This document shows positions 8,144-15,851 of a stretch of 24,435 nt of DNA, piece by piece. Within the stretch, counting starts at the first letter, position 1. Every line of letters starts with the position of its first letter. Location: NCBI GenBank assembly GCA_910586205.1, contig CAJUGD010000045.1, forward strand, positions 1 to 24,435. Direction: 5' to 3'. Position numbers and translations under genes: made by a program. The DNA comes from an uncultured Lachnospiraceae bacterium. GTDB lineage: Bacteria; Bacillota; Clostridia; Lachnospirales; Lachnospiraceae. The notes under the pieces were generated by a model that saw only the letters and a list, made by a program, of their open reading frames with translations, did not search any database and was not told where the DNA came from.

Positions 8144-8187
8144 ACCATTCTCCATATTTGCCTGTATAAACATAACCATTCACACCC

Positions 8188-8216
8188 GTGCGGACAGCTT
8201 CCTCCGCACAAGCTGT
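8188..8216 (-). promoter_or_regulatory. Nested, mutually exclusive inverted repeats before the first AraC gene
   Basis: Within 29 bp two perfect inverted repeats interlock. GTGCGGA (8188-8194) pairs with TCCGCAC (8203-8209); ACAGCTT (8194-8200) pairs with AAGCTGT (8210-8216). In the minus-strand transcript they give two competing hairpins, and a GGAGG lies in the shared loop. The junctions have no spare nucleotides, so both stems probably cannot form at once. They lie between the two AraC genes. Confidence 0.45.
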
Positions 8217-8239
8217 AAGCAGCAAAAACAACTGCGCCG

Positions 8240-9148
8240 TCACGCAATCGGCGGCTGCTTCTCCGTAAAGTGATCCATGGTCTCTTTATGACTCCTGTAA
8301 TTTTTAGGGCTTAATTCAAATTTCTTTTTAAATGCTTTGGAAAATGCAAGAGAATCTTCATATCCTACCGCGGCAGATACCTCTGTCACCGGCAGTTCCG
8401 TAGAAATCAAAAGATTTGCCGCCTTGTGGAGCCTGAAATCCATCAGAAATTTCTGGGCTGACAGCCCTAGCTCCTTCTGAAACACATGGTTCAGATAGGT
8501 GCGGCTGATTCCTACGTAGTCGGCTATATCCGACACATTGATCCCATAGCTGTGCTTCCATTTCACATAATCAATAGCCTGCTCCACGTATACGTTACTG
8601 CTGTAATCGTAACGTCCGGATCCGCTTTTCTGGTTTAAGTAATCATGGTTGTAATTCTCTACCAGAAGGGCTAAAAGCATCATTAAGGAAGCATTGCGCT
8701 TTAGGTCATTGGAAAAGGAGAGCTGTACGGAATTTAAAACCATGTTGACCTGCTCTACCACCTGGTCCCGATTTTTAAAAGGCAGTACATATGACTGTCT
8801 GGAAAAACCGCAGTTTTTTAAAATTGCCTCTGCCCGGATCCCGTCAAACCCCACCCAGGCATAGGTCCAGGGATCCTCCGGGTCAGCCCCGTAGCGGTTC
8901 TCCTCACCGGGGCGAATCAAAAACATCTGGTTTGCCGTTAAAAAATAAGTGATTCCGTTGGCTGTGTAGGACCCTTTCCCCTCCAGCACGAAATGAATAA
9001 TATATTCCTCCCGAATCGATCTTGCAATCGTATGAGTGGGAAGGCAGTGTTCCAATCCGCAGTGAATCAGATACAGGTCCATATACGTTCCCCGCAGATG
9101 CTCCAGGCAGCGGAATTGAGCCGAATCGGTATACTTGACATTTCTCAT
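8240..9148 (-). CDS. AraC-family transcriptional regulator (second, divergent to the transporter operon)
   Basis: About 302 residues, built like its downstream neighbour and probably a distant paralogue. The cupin-type sensor has EYIIHFVLEGKGSYTANG and RPGEENRYGADPEDPWTYAW. The C-terminal double helix-turn-helix has VSDIADYVGISRTYLNHVF, then PVTEVSAAVGYEDSLAFSKAFKK and LSPKNYRSHK. The first ATG (9157) almost touches the GGAGGA ribosome site, so the ATG three codons later at 9148, with a 10-nt gap, is more likely the true start. It reads away from the binding-protein gene across a shared control region, the classic position for a local activator with self-regulation. Confidence 0.88.
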   Translation of the reverse strand: MRNVKYTDSAQFRCLEHLRGTYMDLYLIHCGLEHCLPTHTIARSIREEYIIHFVLEGKGSYTANGITYFLTANQMFLIRPGEENRYGADPEDPWTYAWVGFDGIRAEAILKNCGFSRQSYVLPFKNRDQVVEQVNMVLNSVQLSFSNDLKRNASLMMLLALLVENYNHDYLNQKSGSGRYDYSSNVYVEQAIDYVKWKHSYGINVSDIADYVGISRTYLNHVFQKELGLSAQKFLMDFRLHKAANLLISTELPVTEVSAAVGYEDSLAFSKAFKKKFELSPKNYRSHKETMDHFTEKQPPIA

Positions 9149-9205
9149 AAAATTCATTCCTCCAGTTTTTTAGTAATTTTCAACAATGGTCTATGACTTT
9201 AACAC

Positions 9206-9223
9206 TGGAAAACCGATTTTACA
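9206..9223 (-). promoter_or_regulatory. LacI/cre-like pseudo-palindrome in the AraC leader
   Basis: TGGAAAACCGATTTTACA is symmetric at 14 of 18 positions around a central CG, with TG and CA ends like a LacI-family or catabolite-repression site. The half-spacing is longer than a standard 14-bp cre. It lies just downstream of the predicted transcription start of the AraC gene, where a bound repressor would block elongation. Confidence 0.35.
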
Positions 9224-9232
9224 TTTAATCAT

Positions 9233-9261
9233 ATTATACACCAAACCAATTCATTTTTCCA
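9233..9261 (-). promoter_or_regulatory. Promoter for the AraC pair
   Basis: On the minus strand TGGAAA (9256-9261), a 17-bp spacer and a perfect TATAAT (9233-9238). The weak -35 lies inside the first copy of the 14-bp direct repeat, so a protein bound there would block this promoter. Confidence 0.5.
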
Positions 9262-9282
9262 TATCCTTATTCATTTTTCCAT
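9249..9282 (+). promoter_or_regulatory. 14-bp direct repeat, candidate AraC-family operator
   Basis: ATTCATTTTTCCAT occurs exactly at 9249-9262 and again at 9269-9282, a 20-bp period (about two helical turns). Paired direct half-sites on one face of the helix are the usual target of AraC-family dimers. The unit lies 34 bp upstream of the transporter -35 box and overlaps the -35 of the divergent AraC promoter. Confidence 0.65.
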
Positions 9283-9315
9283 GTTAAAAATATCACTTTT
9301 ACTGTCAGTTATCCA

Positions 9316-9344
9316 TAGACAATATTGTCGTCTTTTCATATAAT
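9316..9344 (+). promoter_or_regulatory. Promoter for the sugar ABC transporter operon
   Basis: TAGACA (9316-9321), a 17-bp spacer and TATAAT (9339-9344), ending about 48 bp before the binding-protein gene. A perfect 12-bp palindrome GACAATATTGTC (9318-9329) covers the -35 and spacer and could bind a repressor. Confidence 0.7.
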
Positions 9345-9391
9345 TAATTCAACAAATTAAGTCATTATGACGAACATGGGAGGTAATCATC

Positions 9392-10708
9392 ATGAAGAAA
9401 CGTAACAAATTCCTAGCTATGGGCCTTTGTGCGGCTCTGACAGCAACCACTTTAGCCGGTTGCGGCGGCAGTGCAGGAGGCGGCGGAAACGCAGGCGGAG
9501 ACAGCGCCGGCGGCGGCAATGGGGGGGGCGATGCCGGCGGCAAGCTGACTGTAGCCATCTGGGATAACGGACAGCAGCCCGGACTTCAGAAAATCCTGGA
9601 TGAGTTTACTGCTTCCACAGGGATCCAGACCCAGCTTCAGGTTATTGAGTGGAACAGCTACTGGACGCTTTTGGAGGCAGGCGCTTCCGGCGGTGACATG
9701 CCTGACGTATTCTGGATGCACTCCAACGAGGCAGTCCGCTACATGTCCAACGGCATTCTGCTGGACATCACCGACAAGGTCAATGCCAGCGAAACCCTGG
9801 AACTGGACAAGTTCCCGGAGGATTTAAAGAACATGTACACCTATGACGGCAAGATCTATGCACTTCCCAAGGACATGGACACGGTTGCTATCTGGTACAA
9901 CAAGGATATGTTTGACGAGGCCGGTATCCCCTATCCGGACGGAAGCTGGACCTGGGATGAGTTCTATGATATTGCCAAACAGCTCACCAAGGAAGACGGC
10001 AGCCAGTTTGGATTCTGCGCTAATCCGTCCAATGAGCAGGATACCTGGATGAACACCGTGTATACCTTAGGCGGATGCGTGTTAAACGCAGAAGGCAAGT
10101 CCGGATTTGACGATCCCAAGACCGTCGCCGCTATGGAATTTGTTGACAAGCTGGTAAAAGAGACCATGCCTCCGGCATCCACCATGTCTGAGACCGGCAC
10201 GGATGTACTATTCGGATCCGGCAAGGTTGCCATGATCAGCCAGGGTTCCTGGATGGTAGCTGCATTTAAGGACAATGAATACATTGCCCAGCACGCAGAC
10301 GTAGCCAGACTTCCCAAAGATCCGGAAACCGGAAGAAGCATTTCCCTGTACAACGGCCTTGGCTGGTCTGCTTCCGCAGGCACCAAGAATCCGGAAGGCG
10401 CTTACAAGCTGATCGAGTGGTTTGCCTCCAAAGATATGCAGCAGAAACAGGCAGAGCTTGGCGTGACCATGTCTGCTTATGCGGGTGTATCTGATGCATG
10501 GGTCAACAACACCGATTTGTTCAATCTGCAGCCCTATCTGGATGCTATGGATGACGTAGTGTTCCGTCCTACTACCAAGTCTACCCTGGCCTGGTGGAAC
10601 CCCATGGTTGAGGAGCTGAAAAAGCCCTGGAACGGTGAGGAGGATATGGCTACTGCCTGCGCCAACATCACAAAGATTATGAACGAAAAGATTGCAGAAG
10701 AAAACTAA
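9392..10708 (+). CDS. Sugar ABC transporter substrate-binding lipoprotein (family 1, CUT1)
   Basis: A 438-residue extracellular solute-binding protein. The signal peptide ends in lipobox LAGC (acceptor Cys24). A glycine-rich linker (about 25-50) then leads to the binding fold from KLTVAIWDN. Family features include the MPDVFWMHS segment, GKIYALPKDMDTVAIWYNKDMFDEAGI and the LFGSGKVAMISQGSW region. It should capture an oligosaccharide, by context an alpha-galactoside, and hand it to the two permeases downstream. GGGAGG precedes the ATG by 8-9 nt. A run of eight G at 9521-9528 lies in the linker and is prone to slippage. A large intercistronic stem-loop follows, which often lets the binding protein be made in excess of the permeases. 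Confidence 0.93.
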   Translation: MKKRNKFLAMGLCAALTATTLAGCGGSAGGGGNAGGDSAGGGNGGGDAGGKLTVAIWDNGQQPGLQKILDEFTASTGIQTQLQVIEWNSYWTLLEAGASGGDMPDVFWMHSNEAVRYMSNGILLDITDKVNASETLELDKFPEDLKNMYTYDGKIYALPKDMDTVAIWYNKDMFDEAGIPYPDGSWTWDEFYDIAKQLTKEDGSQFGFCANPSNEQDTWMNTVYTLGGCVLNAEGKSGFDDPKTVAAMEFVDKLVKETMPPASTMSETGTDVLFGSGKVAMISQGSWMVAAFKDNEYIAQHADVARLPKDPETGRSISLYNGLGWSASAGTKNPEGAYKLIEWFASKDMQQKQAELGVTMSAYAGVSDAWVNNTDLFNLQPYLDAMDDVVFRPTTKSTLAWWNPMVEELKKPWNGEEDMATACANITKIMNEKIAEEN

Positions 10709-10734
10709 AAGGCCGCATGCTTTGGTTCTTTGCA

Positions 10735-10788
10735 GGCAGTCCGAATACCATTGTTTTCTATTTATTTATAGAAGGAATCCGGACTGCC
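10735..10788 (+). terminator. Intercistronic stem-loop between binding protein and permease genes
   Basis: GGCAGTCCG (10735-10743) pairs with CGGACTGCC (10780-10788), with a second inner stem TTCTAT/ATAGAA. No T-run follows, so it looks like an mRNA-stability or partial-attenuation hairpin rather than a full terminator. Confidence 0.55.
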
Positions 10789-10831
10789 CGCGGCAGAACC
10801 GCAGCACAAAATCAAGAGAAGGGGTGAACTT

Positions 10832-11725
10832 GTGAGCAACATCAAAAAAGGAACCAGCCGGGAGCGCAATGAATTTATGTGGGGATGGCTCTTTATCCTT
10901 CCCACCATGTTCGGACTTATTATCCTGAATATTATTCCGATTTTCCAGACCATCTGGCAAAGCTTTTTCAAAACCGGCGACTTTGGCAAAGGCAACATTT
11001 TCATCGGAGCAGAGAACTATATTCGTCTGTTCGGAGACACTGAGGTATGGCAGTCTGTACTGAACACCTTTAAGTATGCGATTGTGGAAGTTCCGTTCTC
11101 CATCGCAATCTCTCTGGTTCTGGCAGTTTTGCTGAACAGGAAAATGAAAGGCGTTTCTACTTACCGTACTATCTTCTTCCTTCCCATGGTTGCAGCTCCC
11201 GCTGCAGTGGCAATGGTATGGAGATGGCTGTTCAACACTGAATTTGGTCTTTTGAATCATGTGTTCGGCGGCAATGTTCAGTGGATTTCCGATCCGAAGA
11301 TCGCTGTATTCAGCATTGCTGTCATTGGTATCTGGTCCATCATCGGTTATAACATGGTTCTGTTCCTTGCCGGACTTCAGGAGATTCCGAGAGACTATTA
11401 TGAGGCCGCTGACATTGACGGAGCCAATGGGATTGAGCAGTTCTTCAATATCACCGTTCCGCTGCTTTCTCCCACTATCTTCTTCGTCAGCATCACCAGA
11501 ATCATCGGCGGACTGCAGGTATTTGACCTGATCTTCATGGTTATGGATAAGAACAACCCTGCTCTTTACAAAACACAGTCCATCGTGTATTTGTTCTATC
11601 AGAACTCTTTCGTGGAAAATAACAAGGGCTATGGTTCCACTATTGTTGTACTTTTGATCGCCATCATTATGGTTATCACCGTATTCCAGATGATTGCACA
11701 GAAAAAATGGGTTTACTACAATTAG
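10832..11725 (+). CDS. Sugar ABC transporter permease, MalF-type (CUT1)
   Basis: A 297-residue inner-membrane permease with about six transmembrane segments: a first helix near residues 13-35, then a cluster from about 75 onward. The cytoplasmic EAA loop is clear (YYEAADIDGANGIEQFFNIT), the contact for the ATPase. The start is GTG at 10832, after AAGGGGTG with 5 nt spacing. It pairs with the next gene (21 bp gap) and the upstream binding protein to form a CUT1 importer. No ATPase gene is in the operon, so an MsmK-type shared ATPase is presumed. Confidence 0.92.
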   Translation: MSNIKKGTSRERNEFMWGWLFILPTMFGLIILNIIPIFQTIWQSFFKTGDFGKGNIFIGAENYIRLFGDTEVWQSVLNTFKYAIVEVPFSIAISLVLAVLLNRKMKGVSTYRTIFFLPMVAAPAAVAMVWRWLFNTEFGLLNHVFGGNVQWISDPKIAVFSIAVIGIWSIIGYNMVLFLAGLQEIPRDYYEAADIDGANGIEQFFNITVPLLSPTIFFVSITRIIGGLQVFDLIFMVMDKNNPALYKTQSIVYLFYQNSFVENNKGYGSTIVVLLIAIIMVITVFQMIAQKKWVYYN

Positions 11726-11746
11726 GATTAGGAGGAGGAAATTGTT

Positions 11747-12571
11747 ATGGAACAAAGAGCAAAAATCATGTCAATGGTCATTCATCTCATCCTGATTCTG
11801 GTATCCATCACTATGCTGGTTCCGTTTCTTTGGATGGCATTGACAGCATTTAAGTCAATGACAGAAGCTACATCTGTAAATCCTTTCGTCATTTTCCCAA
11901 GTGTATGGCGGACGGAGAATTTCAGTACTGTTATCAACAACATGGATTTTCCGATCCTGTACTGGAACACCCTGCTTTTGATTGCAGGACGTGTAATTGC
12001 AGCAGTTCTGACTGCTACCCTGGCCGGCTATGCTTTTGCCAGACTTGAATTTAGAGGCAAGAACTTTATGTTCTCCCTGATTCTGTTCCAGATGATGGTT
12101 CCCGCACAGATTTACATCATCCCCCAGTATTTGATGGTCAGCAAAATGGGAATGCTGAACACTATCTTTGCTCTGGTATTCCCGGGTCTGGTTACTGCAT
12201 TTGGTACATTCCTGCTGCGTCAGGCTTACATGGGGCTGCCAAGAGATCTGGAAGAAGCGGCTCGCTTGGACGGATGCAACATCGGTCAGACCTTCCTGTG
12301 GATCATGGCTCCTTTGACTCAGTCTTCTATGGTAGCCCTGGGTATCTTCACCGCAGTGTTTGCCTACAAGGATCTGATGTGGCCTCTTATCTGTAACCGT
12401 GACGTAATGCCCCTGTCTGCTGCTTTGGCAAAAATGCAGGGTCAGTACACCAACAACTATCCGCAGCTGATGGCTGCTTCTCTGCTGGCTTGTGTCCCGA
12501 TGATCGTGCTGTATCTGATCTTCCAGAAACAGTTCGTAGAAGGTATCGCAACTTCCGGCGGTAAGCTGTAA
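11747..12571 (+). CDS. Sugar ABC transporter permease, MalG-type (CUT1)
   Basis: A 274-residue permease with six predicted transmembrane segments and the EAA loop LPRDLEEAARLDGCNIGQTF in the second half. The C-terminal KQFVEGIATSGGKL is typical of MalG-like partners. The start is preceded by TTAGGAGGAGG. It is the last transporter gene before a strong terminator and probably forms a heterodimer with the preceding permease. Confidence 0.93.
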   Translation: MEQRAKIMSMVIHLILILVSITMLVPFLWMALTAFKSMTEATSVNPFVIFPSVWRTENFSTVINNMDFPILYWNTLLLIAGRVIAAVLTATLAGYAFARLEFRGKNFMFSLILFQMMVPAQIYIIPQYLMVSKMGMLNTIFALVFPGLVTAFGTFLLRQAYMGLPRDLEEAARLDGCNIGQTFLWIMAPLTQSSMVALGIFTAVFAYKDLMWPLICNRDVMPLSAALAKMQGQYTNNYPQLMAASLLACVPMIVLYLIFQKQFVEGIATSGGKL

Positions 12572-12606
12572 AAAACTTTTCACACAAAACACAGGCTTTA
12601 AACCTA

Positions 12607-12656
12607 GAAAAGCCCGCCAAGTCCCAAGGTACTCCTTGCGGTGCGGCGGGCTTTTC
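12607..12656 (+). terminator. Rho-independent terminator after the transporter operon
   Basis: GAAAAGCCCGCC (12607-12618) pairs perfectly with GGCGGGCTTTTC (12645-12656). A 26-base loop lies between and a pyrimidine-rich stretch follows. Confidence 0.8.
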
Positions 12657-12686
12657 CCTTATACCGGCTGAAGGAAAGGGGAACTT

Positions 12687-13319
12687 ATGAATTTTTTCAA
12701 TGAGGATAATTTCCTGCACCAATTCTTTTTGTTTTTAGGAAAGCTGATTGCGCTGAATCTTCTTTGGATGATATGCAGCATTCCTGTTATCACCATCGGC
12801 GCTTCCACTACTGCTATGTATTATTGTACCTTAAAGCTTCACAAGGACAAGGATATTGATGCCATTAAATCCTTTTTCAAAAGCTTTAGAAGGAATTTTC
12901 TTCAATCCACCATCATCTGGTTTTTTCTGCTCGTGGCTGCTTTCATTCTGTGGCTGGAACACATTGCCGTCAAAACCATGCCGTCCGGAGCCAGACAGAT
13001 ATTTACCTATGTGCTTGCCGCTGTGGGAATCCTCCTGCTTTTGCTCACTCTTTATATCTTTCCCACTGTGGCCTCTTTTGACAACAAGATTAAAAAGCTG
13101 ATCAGCCACAGCATATACTTTATTTTCCGTCAACCTGTATATGCCGTTTCTGTCACTGCCATTACATGCCTGCCTATGTATTTTACCATGGTAGATGCAG
13201 AGCTGTTTCCTGTGTATTTGTTTGTGTGGCTGATGTGCGGCTTTTCCCTGACAGCTTATGCCAACTCATGGTTTTTGTGGCGGCTTTACCGTCCGTTTTT
13301 TCAGGAACAGCAGGAATGA
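12687..13319 (+). CDS. DUF624 (YesL-like) membrane protein
   Basis: A 210-residue integral membrane protein of the DUF624 / YesL group, often found with CUT1 sugar transporters in Firmicutes. The N-terminus (FLHQFFLFLGKLIALNLLWM, then a GASTTAMYYCTLKL segment) is characteristic. Four or five hydrophobic helices follow: about residues 14-42, 74-92, 104-126, 140-162 and 168-195. GGAAAGGGG precedes the ATG. It lies directly after the transporter terminator and so may depend on read-through. Its function is not established; a link to oligosaccharide uptake or regulation is inferred from context. Confidence 0.85.
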   Translation: MNFFNEDNFLHQFFLFLGKLIALNLLWMICSIPVITIGASTTAMYYCTLKLHKDKDIDAIKSFFKSFRRNFLQSTIIWFFLLVAAFILWLEHIAVKTMPSGARQIFTYVLAAVGILLLLLTLYIFPTVASFDNKIKKLISHSIYFIFRQPVYAVSVTAITCLPMYFTMVDAELFPVYLFVWLMCGFSLTAYANSWFLWRLYRPFFQEQQE

Positions 13320-13416
13320 GAGGACTTTTTCCTGCCGAAAAATGAATCGTCCAAAATGCTGCTTTTTTTGAAACTGTCACAAGAAAAACAACAGGGAAAA
13401 CGGATGAAAAATCCCC

Positions 13417-13445
13417 TTGACAGTGTCTGTATCTTCTGCTTTAAT
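13417..13445 (+). promoter_or_regulatory. Promoter for the second alpha-galactosidase
   Basis: TTGACA (13417-13422), a 17-bp spacer and TTTAAT (13440-13445), about 60 bp before the gene. It gives the gene its own start site even though it sits just after the transporter cluster. Confidence 0.65.
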
Positions 13446-13505
13446 AGAGAAACTGAACATAAAAATTTTAAGCAATACAATACTTCACATATGGAGGACA
13501 TAACT

Positions 13506-15704
13506 ATGGACCCAATCAAATTCAATCCGCAAACTCGTGTATTTACCCTGCGCACCCGCTCCACCATGTATCAAATGCAGATTGAGCGCTACGATACCTT
13601 GGTTCATTTGTACTATGGCGCCGATTTAGGTGATGCTGAGATCATTCACCGAATCGTAAATCTGGACCGGGGATTTTCCGGCAATCCCTATGAGGCTGAG
13701 GATGACAGACGCTTTTCCCTGGATGTGCTTCCACAGGAGTATACTGCAGAAGGCAACGGAGACTATCGTATCCAGGGTATTGAAATCCGCCATCCTGACG
13801 GCAGCAACTGCCTGCAGCTTAAATACCGCTCCCACAAAATCCTTCCGGGCAAATACAGTCTTCCAGGCTTGCCTGCTCTTTTTGCCAGGGACGGTTCTGA
13901 TGCCTCTACCTTGGAGATTCTTCTGGCAGACAGCGTCAGTGGCGTGGAAGTAAAGCTGCTCTACGGCGTATTTCCCCAGTGTGACGTCATTACCCGCGCT
14001 GTAGAGGTGATAAACAACGGTTCTTCCCGGATTGCTTTAAAAAAGGCCATGTCCTTGGAGCTGGACTTTCCCAAACGCACTTTGGACATGATTCATTTCT
14101 ATGGACGTCACAATATGGAACGTCAGACAGAACGCCGCCCTGTATGCCATGGCATTCAGACGATTGAAAGCAAGCGCGGCATGTCCAGCCACCATCACAA
14201 TCCGGCTGTTATTCTCTGTGACCGGACTGCCACAGAGGATTACGGAGAATGCATGGGGGTTGTCTTTGTGTACAGCGGCAATTTCCAGTGTCAGGTAGAA
14301 TTAGACCAGGCGGAACAGACCAGGCTTATCATGGGAATCCATCACAGCAACTTTTCCTTCCGCCTGAATCCTGGTGAAAGCTTTATAGCGCCGGAGGCTG
14401 TAATGACCTGGTCCGGCAGAGGATTGGAACAGATTTCCCATCATTTCCATGATGCGTTCCGCAGGCATTTGATCCGCAGCAGCTATGTAAACCGTCATCG
14501 CCCGGTACTGGTAAACAACTGGGAAGCCACCTATTTCCAGTTTGACGAGAAAAAACTCTACGGCATTGCCAAGGCTGCCAAGGACATCGGCATTGAGCTT
14601 TTTGTGCTGGATGACGGATGGTTCGGCAAACGGGACGATGATATTTCCGGGCTGGGAGACTGGTATGTAAACGAAAAGAAAATTCACGGCGGACTTCCTG
14701 CTCTTGTAAAGAAGATTCATAACCTGGGCATGAAGTTCGGAATCTGGATTGAGCCGGAGATGATTTCTGAGGACAGTGATCTTTACCGCGCCCATCCTGA
14801 CTGGTGCTTAAAAGTGCCTGGCCGCAATCCCATGACCAGCCGCGGGCAGTTAAATCTGGATGTATCCCGCAAGGAAGTACGCGATTATGTGATGGGACAG
14901 ATTTTCCAGGTTCTGGATGCCTGCCATGTGGAATATGTAAAATGGGATGTTAACCGGGCTGTAAGCAATGTTTACTCCTTAAGCCTTCCGGATGACCGGC
15001 AGGGGGAGGTGCTTCACCGCCATATGTTAGGAGTCTATGACATGATGGAACAGTTGGTAAGCCGGTATCCTGATCTGCTTTTAGAGACCTGTGCCGGCGG
15101 CGGCGGACGGTTTGATGCAGGTATGCTTTACTACTCTCCCCAAATCTGGTGCAGTGACAACACGGATGCCATTGACCGGCTGGAGGTTCAGTACGGCACC
15201 TCCTTCCTCTATCCTGTCAGCGCCATGGGAGCCCATGTCAGCGTCTGTCCTAACCATCAAACCGGGCGTACCACTTCCATGGATACCAGGGCTGCCGTGG
15301 CCATGTCCGGCACCTTTGGATATGAACTGGATCTGGAACATATGTCAGAGGAAGAAAAAAAGCAGGCGTCTGCCCAGATTGAGGATTTTAAGAGAGTTGA
15401 GCCTTTGATTCAGTCAGGGGATTACTATCGGATTACAGCGCCGGGAGATGAGAATAACGCGGTGGTATGGTCCTTTGTGGCAAAGGATAAAAGCCAGGCG
15501 CTGGTATTGGGGGTGATTCCCAGAAAGTACGCCAATCCGCCCATTACCCTGATTCATTTGAGAGGGCTGAAGCCGGACAGCCGGTATAAAGAAAAACTGA
15601 GCGGACATGTGTATACAGGCGCCGTGCTGATGTATGCAGGCATTCCCCTTCCGGTGTCGGAGACCGATTATCAAGCGGTACGGTTTGAATTTGAAGAAAT
15701 ATAA
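13506..15704 (+). CDS. Alpha-galactosidase, GH36 (second paralogue)
   Basis: A 732-residue cytosolic GH36 enzyme. The start at 13506 is chosen because GGAGG lies 8 nt upstream; the frame is open for 50 codons further 5', but that stretch contains the promoter. The nucleophile is D481 in YVKWDVNRA and the acid/base is D551 in IWCSDNTDA. VLDDGWFGKR, the IEPEM motif and DSDLYRAHPDW are intact. It is clearly paralogous to the first enzyme but differs around the active site (WCSDNTDA against WTSDDSDA, CAGGGGRFDAG against CASGGARFDAG). The two may prefer different substrate lengths or aglycones. It ends at a strong terminator. Confidence 0.95.
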   Translation: MDPIKFNPQTRVFTLRTRSTMYQMQIERYDTLVHLYYGADLGDAEIIHRIVNLDRGFSGNPYEAEDDRRFSLDVLPQEYTAEGNGDYRIQGIEIRHPDGSNCLQLKYRSHKILPGKYSLPGLPALFARDGSDASTLEILLADSVSGVEVKLLYGVFPQCDVITRAVEVINNGSSRIALKKAMSLELDFPKRTLDMIHFYGRHNMERQTERRPVCHGIQTIESKRGMSSHHHNPAVILCDRTATEDYGECMGVVFVYSGNFQCQVELDQAEQTRLIMGIHHSNFSFRLNPGESFIAPEAVMTWSGRGLEQISHHFHDAFRRHLIRSSYVNRHRPVLVNNWEATYFQFDEKKLYGIAKAAKDIGIELFVLDDGWFGKRDDDISGLGDWYVNEKKIHGGLPALVKKIHNLGMKFGIWIEPEMISEDSDLYRAHPDWCLKVPGRNPMTSRGQLNLDVSRKEVRDYVMGQIFQVLDACHVEYVKWDVNRAVSNVYSLSLPDDRQGEVLHRHMLGVYDMMEQLVSRYPDLLLETCAGGGGRFDAGMLYYSPQIWCSDNTDAIDRLEVQYGTSFLYPVSAMGAHVSVCPNHQTGRTTSMDTRAAVAMSGTFGYELDLEHMSEEEKKQASAQIEDFKRVEPLIQSGDYYRITAPGDENNAVVWSFVAKDKSQALVLGVIPRKYANPPITLIHLRGLKPDSRYKEKLSGHVYTGAVLMYAGIPLPVSETDYQAVRFEFEEI

Positions 15705-15705
15705 T

Positions 15706-15752
15706 AAAAATACACGCACATTCGGCTCCCGGCCGTTTGTGCGTGTATTTTT
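15706..15752. terminator. Bidirectional Rho-independent terminator
   Basis: A 15-bp perfect stem (AAAAATACACGCACA at 15706-15720 with its complement at 15738-15752) follows the second alpha-galactosidase. T-rich sequence on both sides makes it usable for the oncoming HPr transcript too. Confidence 0.85.
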
Positions 15753-15851
15753 CTTTTACTCCTGTGTCTTTTCGTTCACAGTTCTCTAAATGACTTTTGT
15801 GATCATCCTGCGTCACCTGGCTGAAAGTGAACGAGACAAAATCTATTGCAA

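Noticed and set aside
8188..8216. An H-type RNA pseudoknot using both stems at once
   Set aside because: The connecting loops are zero nucleotides long, so both full stems are unlikely to form together; mutually exclusive hairpins fit better.
10766..11755. A 329-codon open frame on the minus strand
   Set aside because: It is antisense to the first permease and its translation reads as low-complexity His/Asn/Asp-rich shadow sequence.
11855..12592. A 245-codon open frame on the minus strand
   Set aside because: It is antisense to the second permease, with the same shadow character.
13356..13505. A 50-codon N-terminal extension of the second alpha-galactosidase
   Set aside because: It covers the TTGACA/TTTAAT promoter, and the GGAGG site points to the ATG at 13506.
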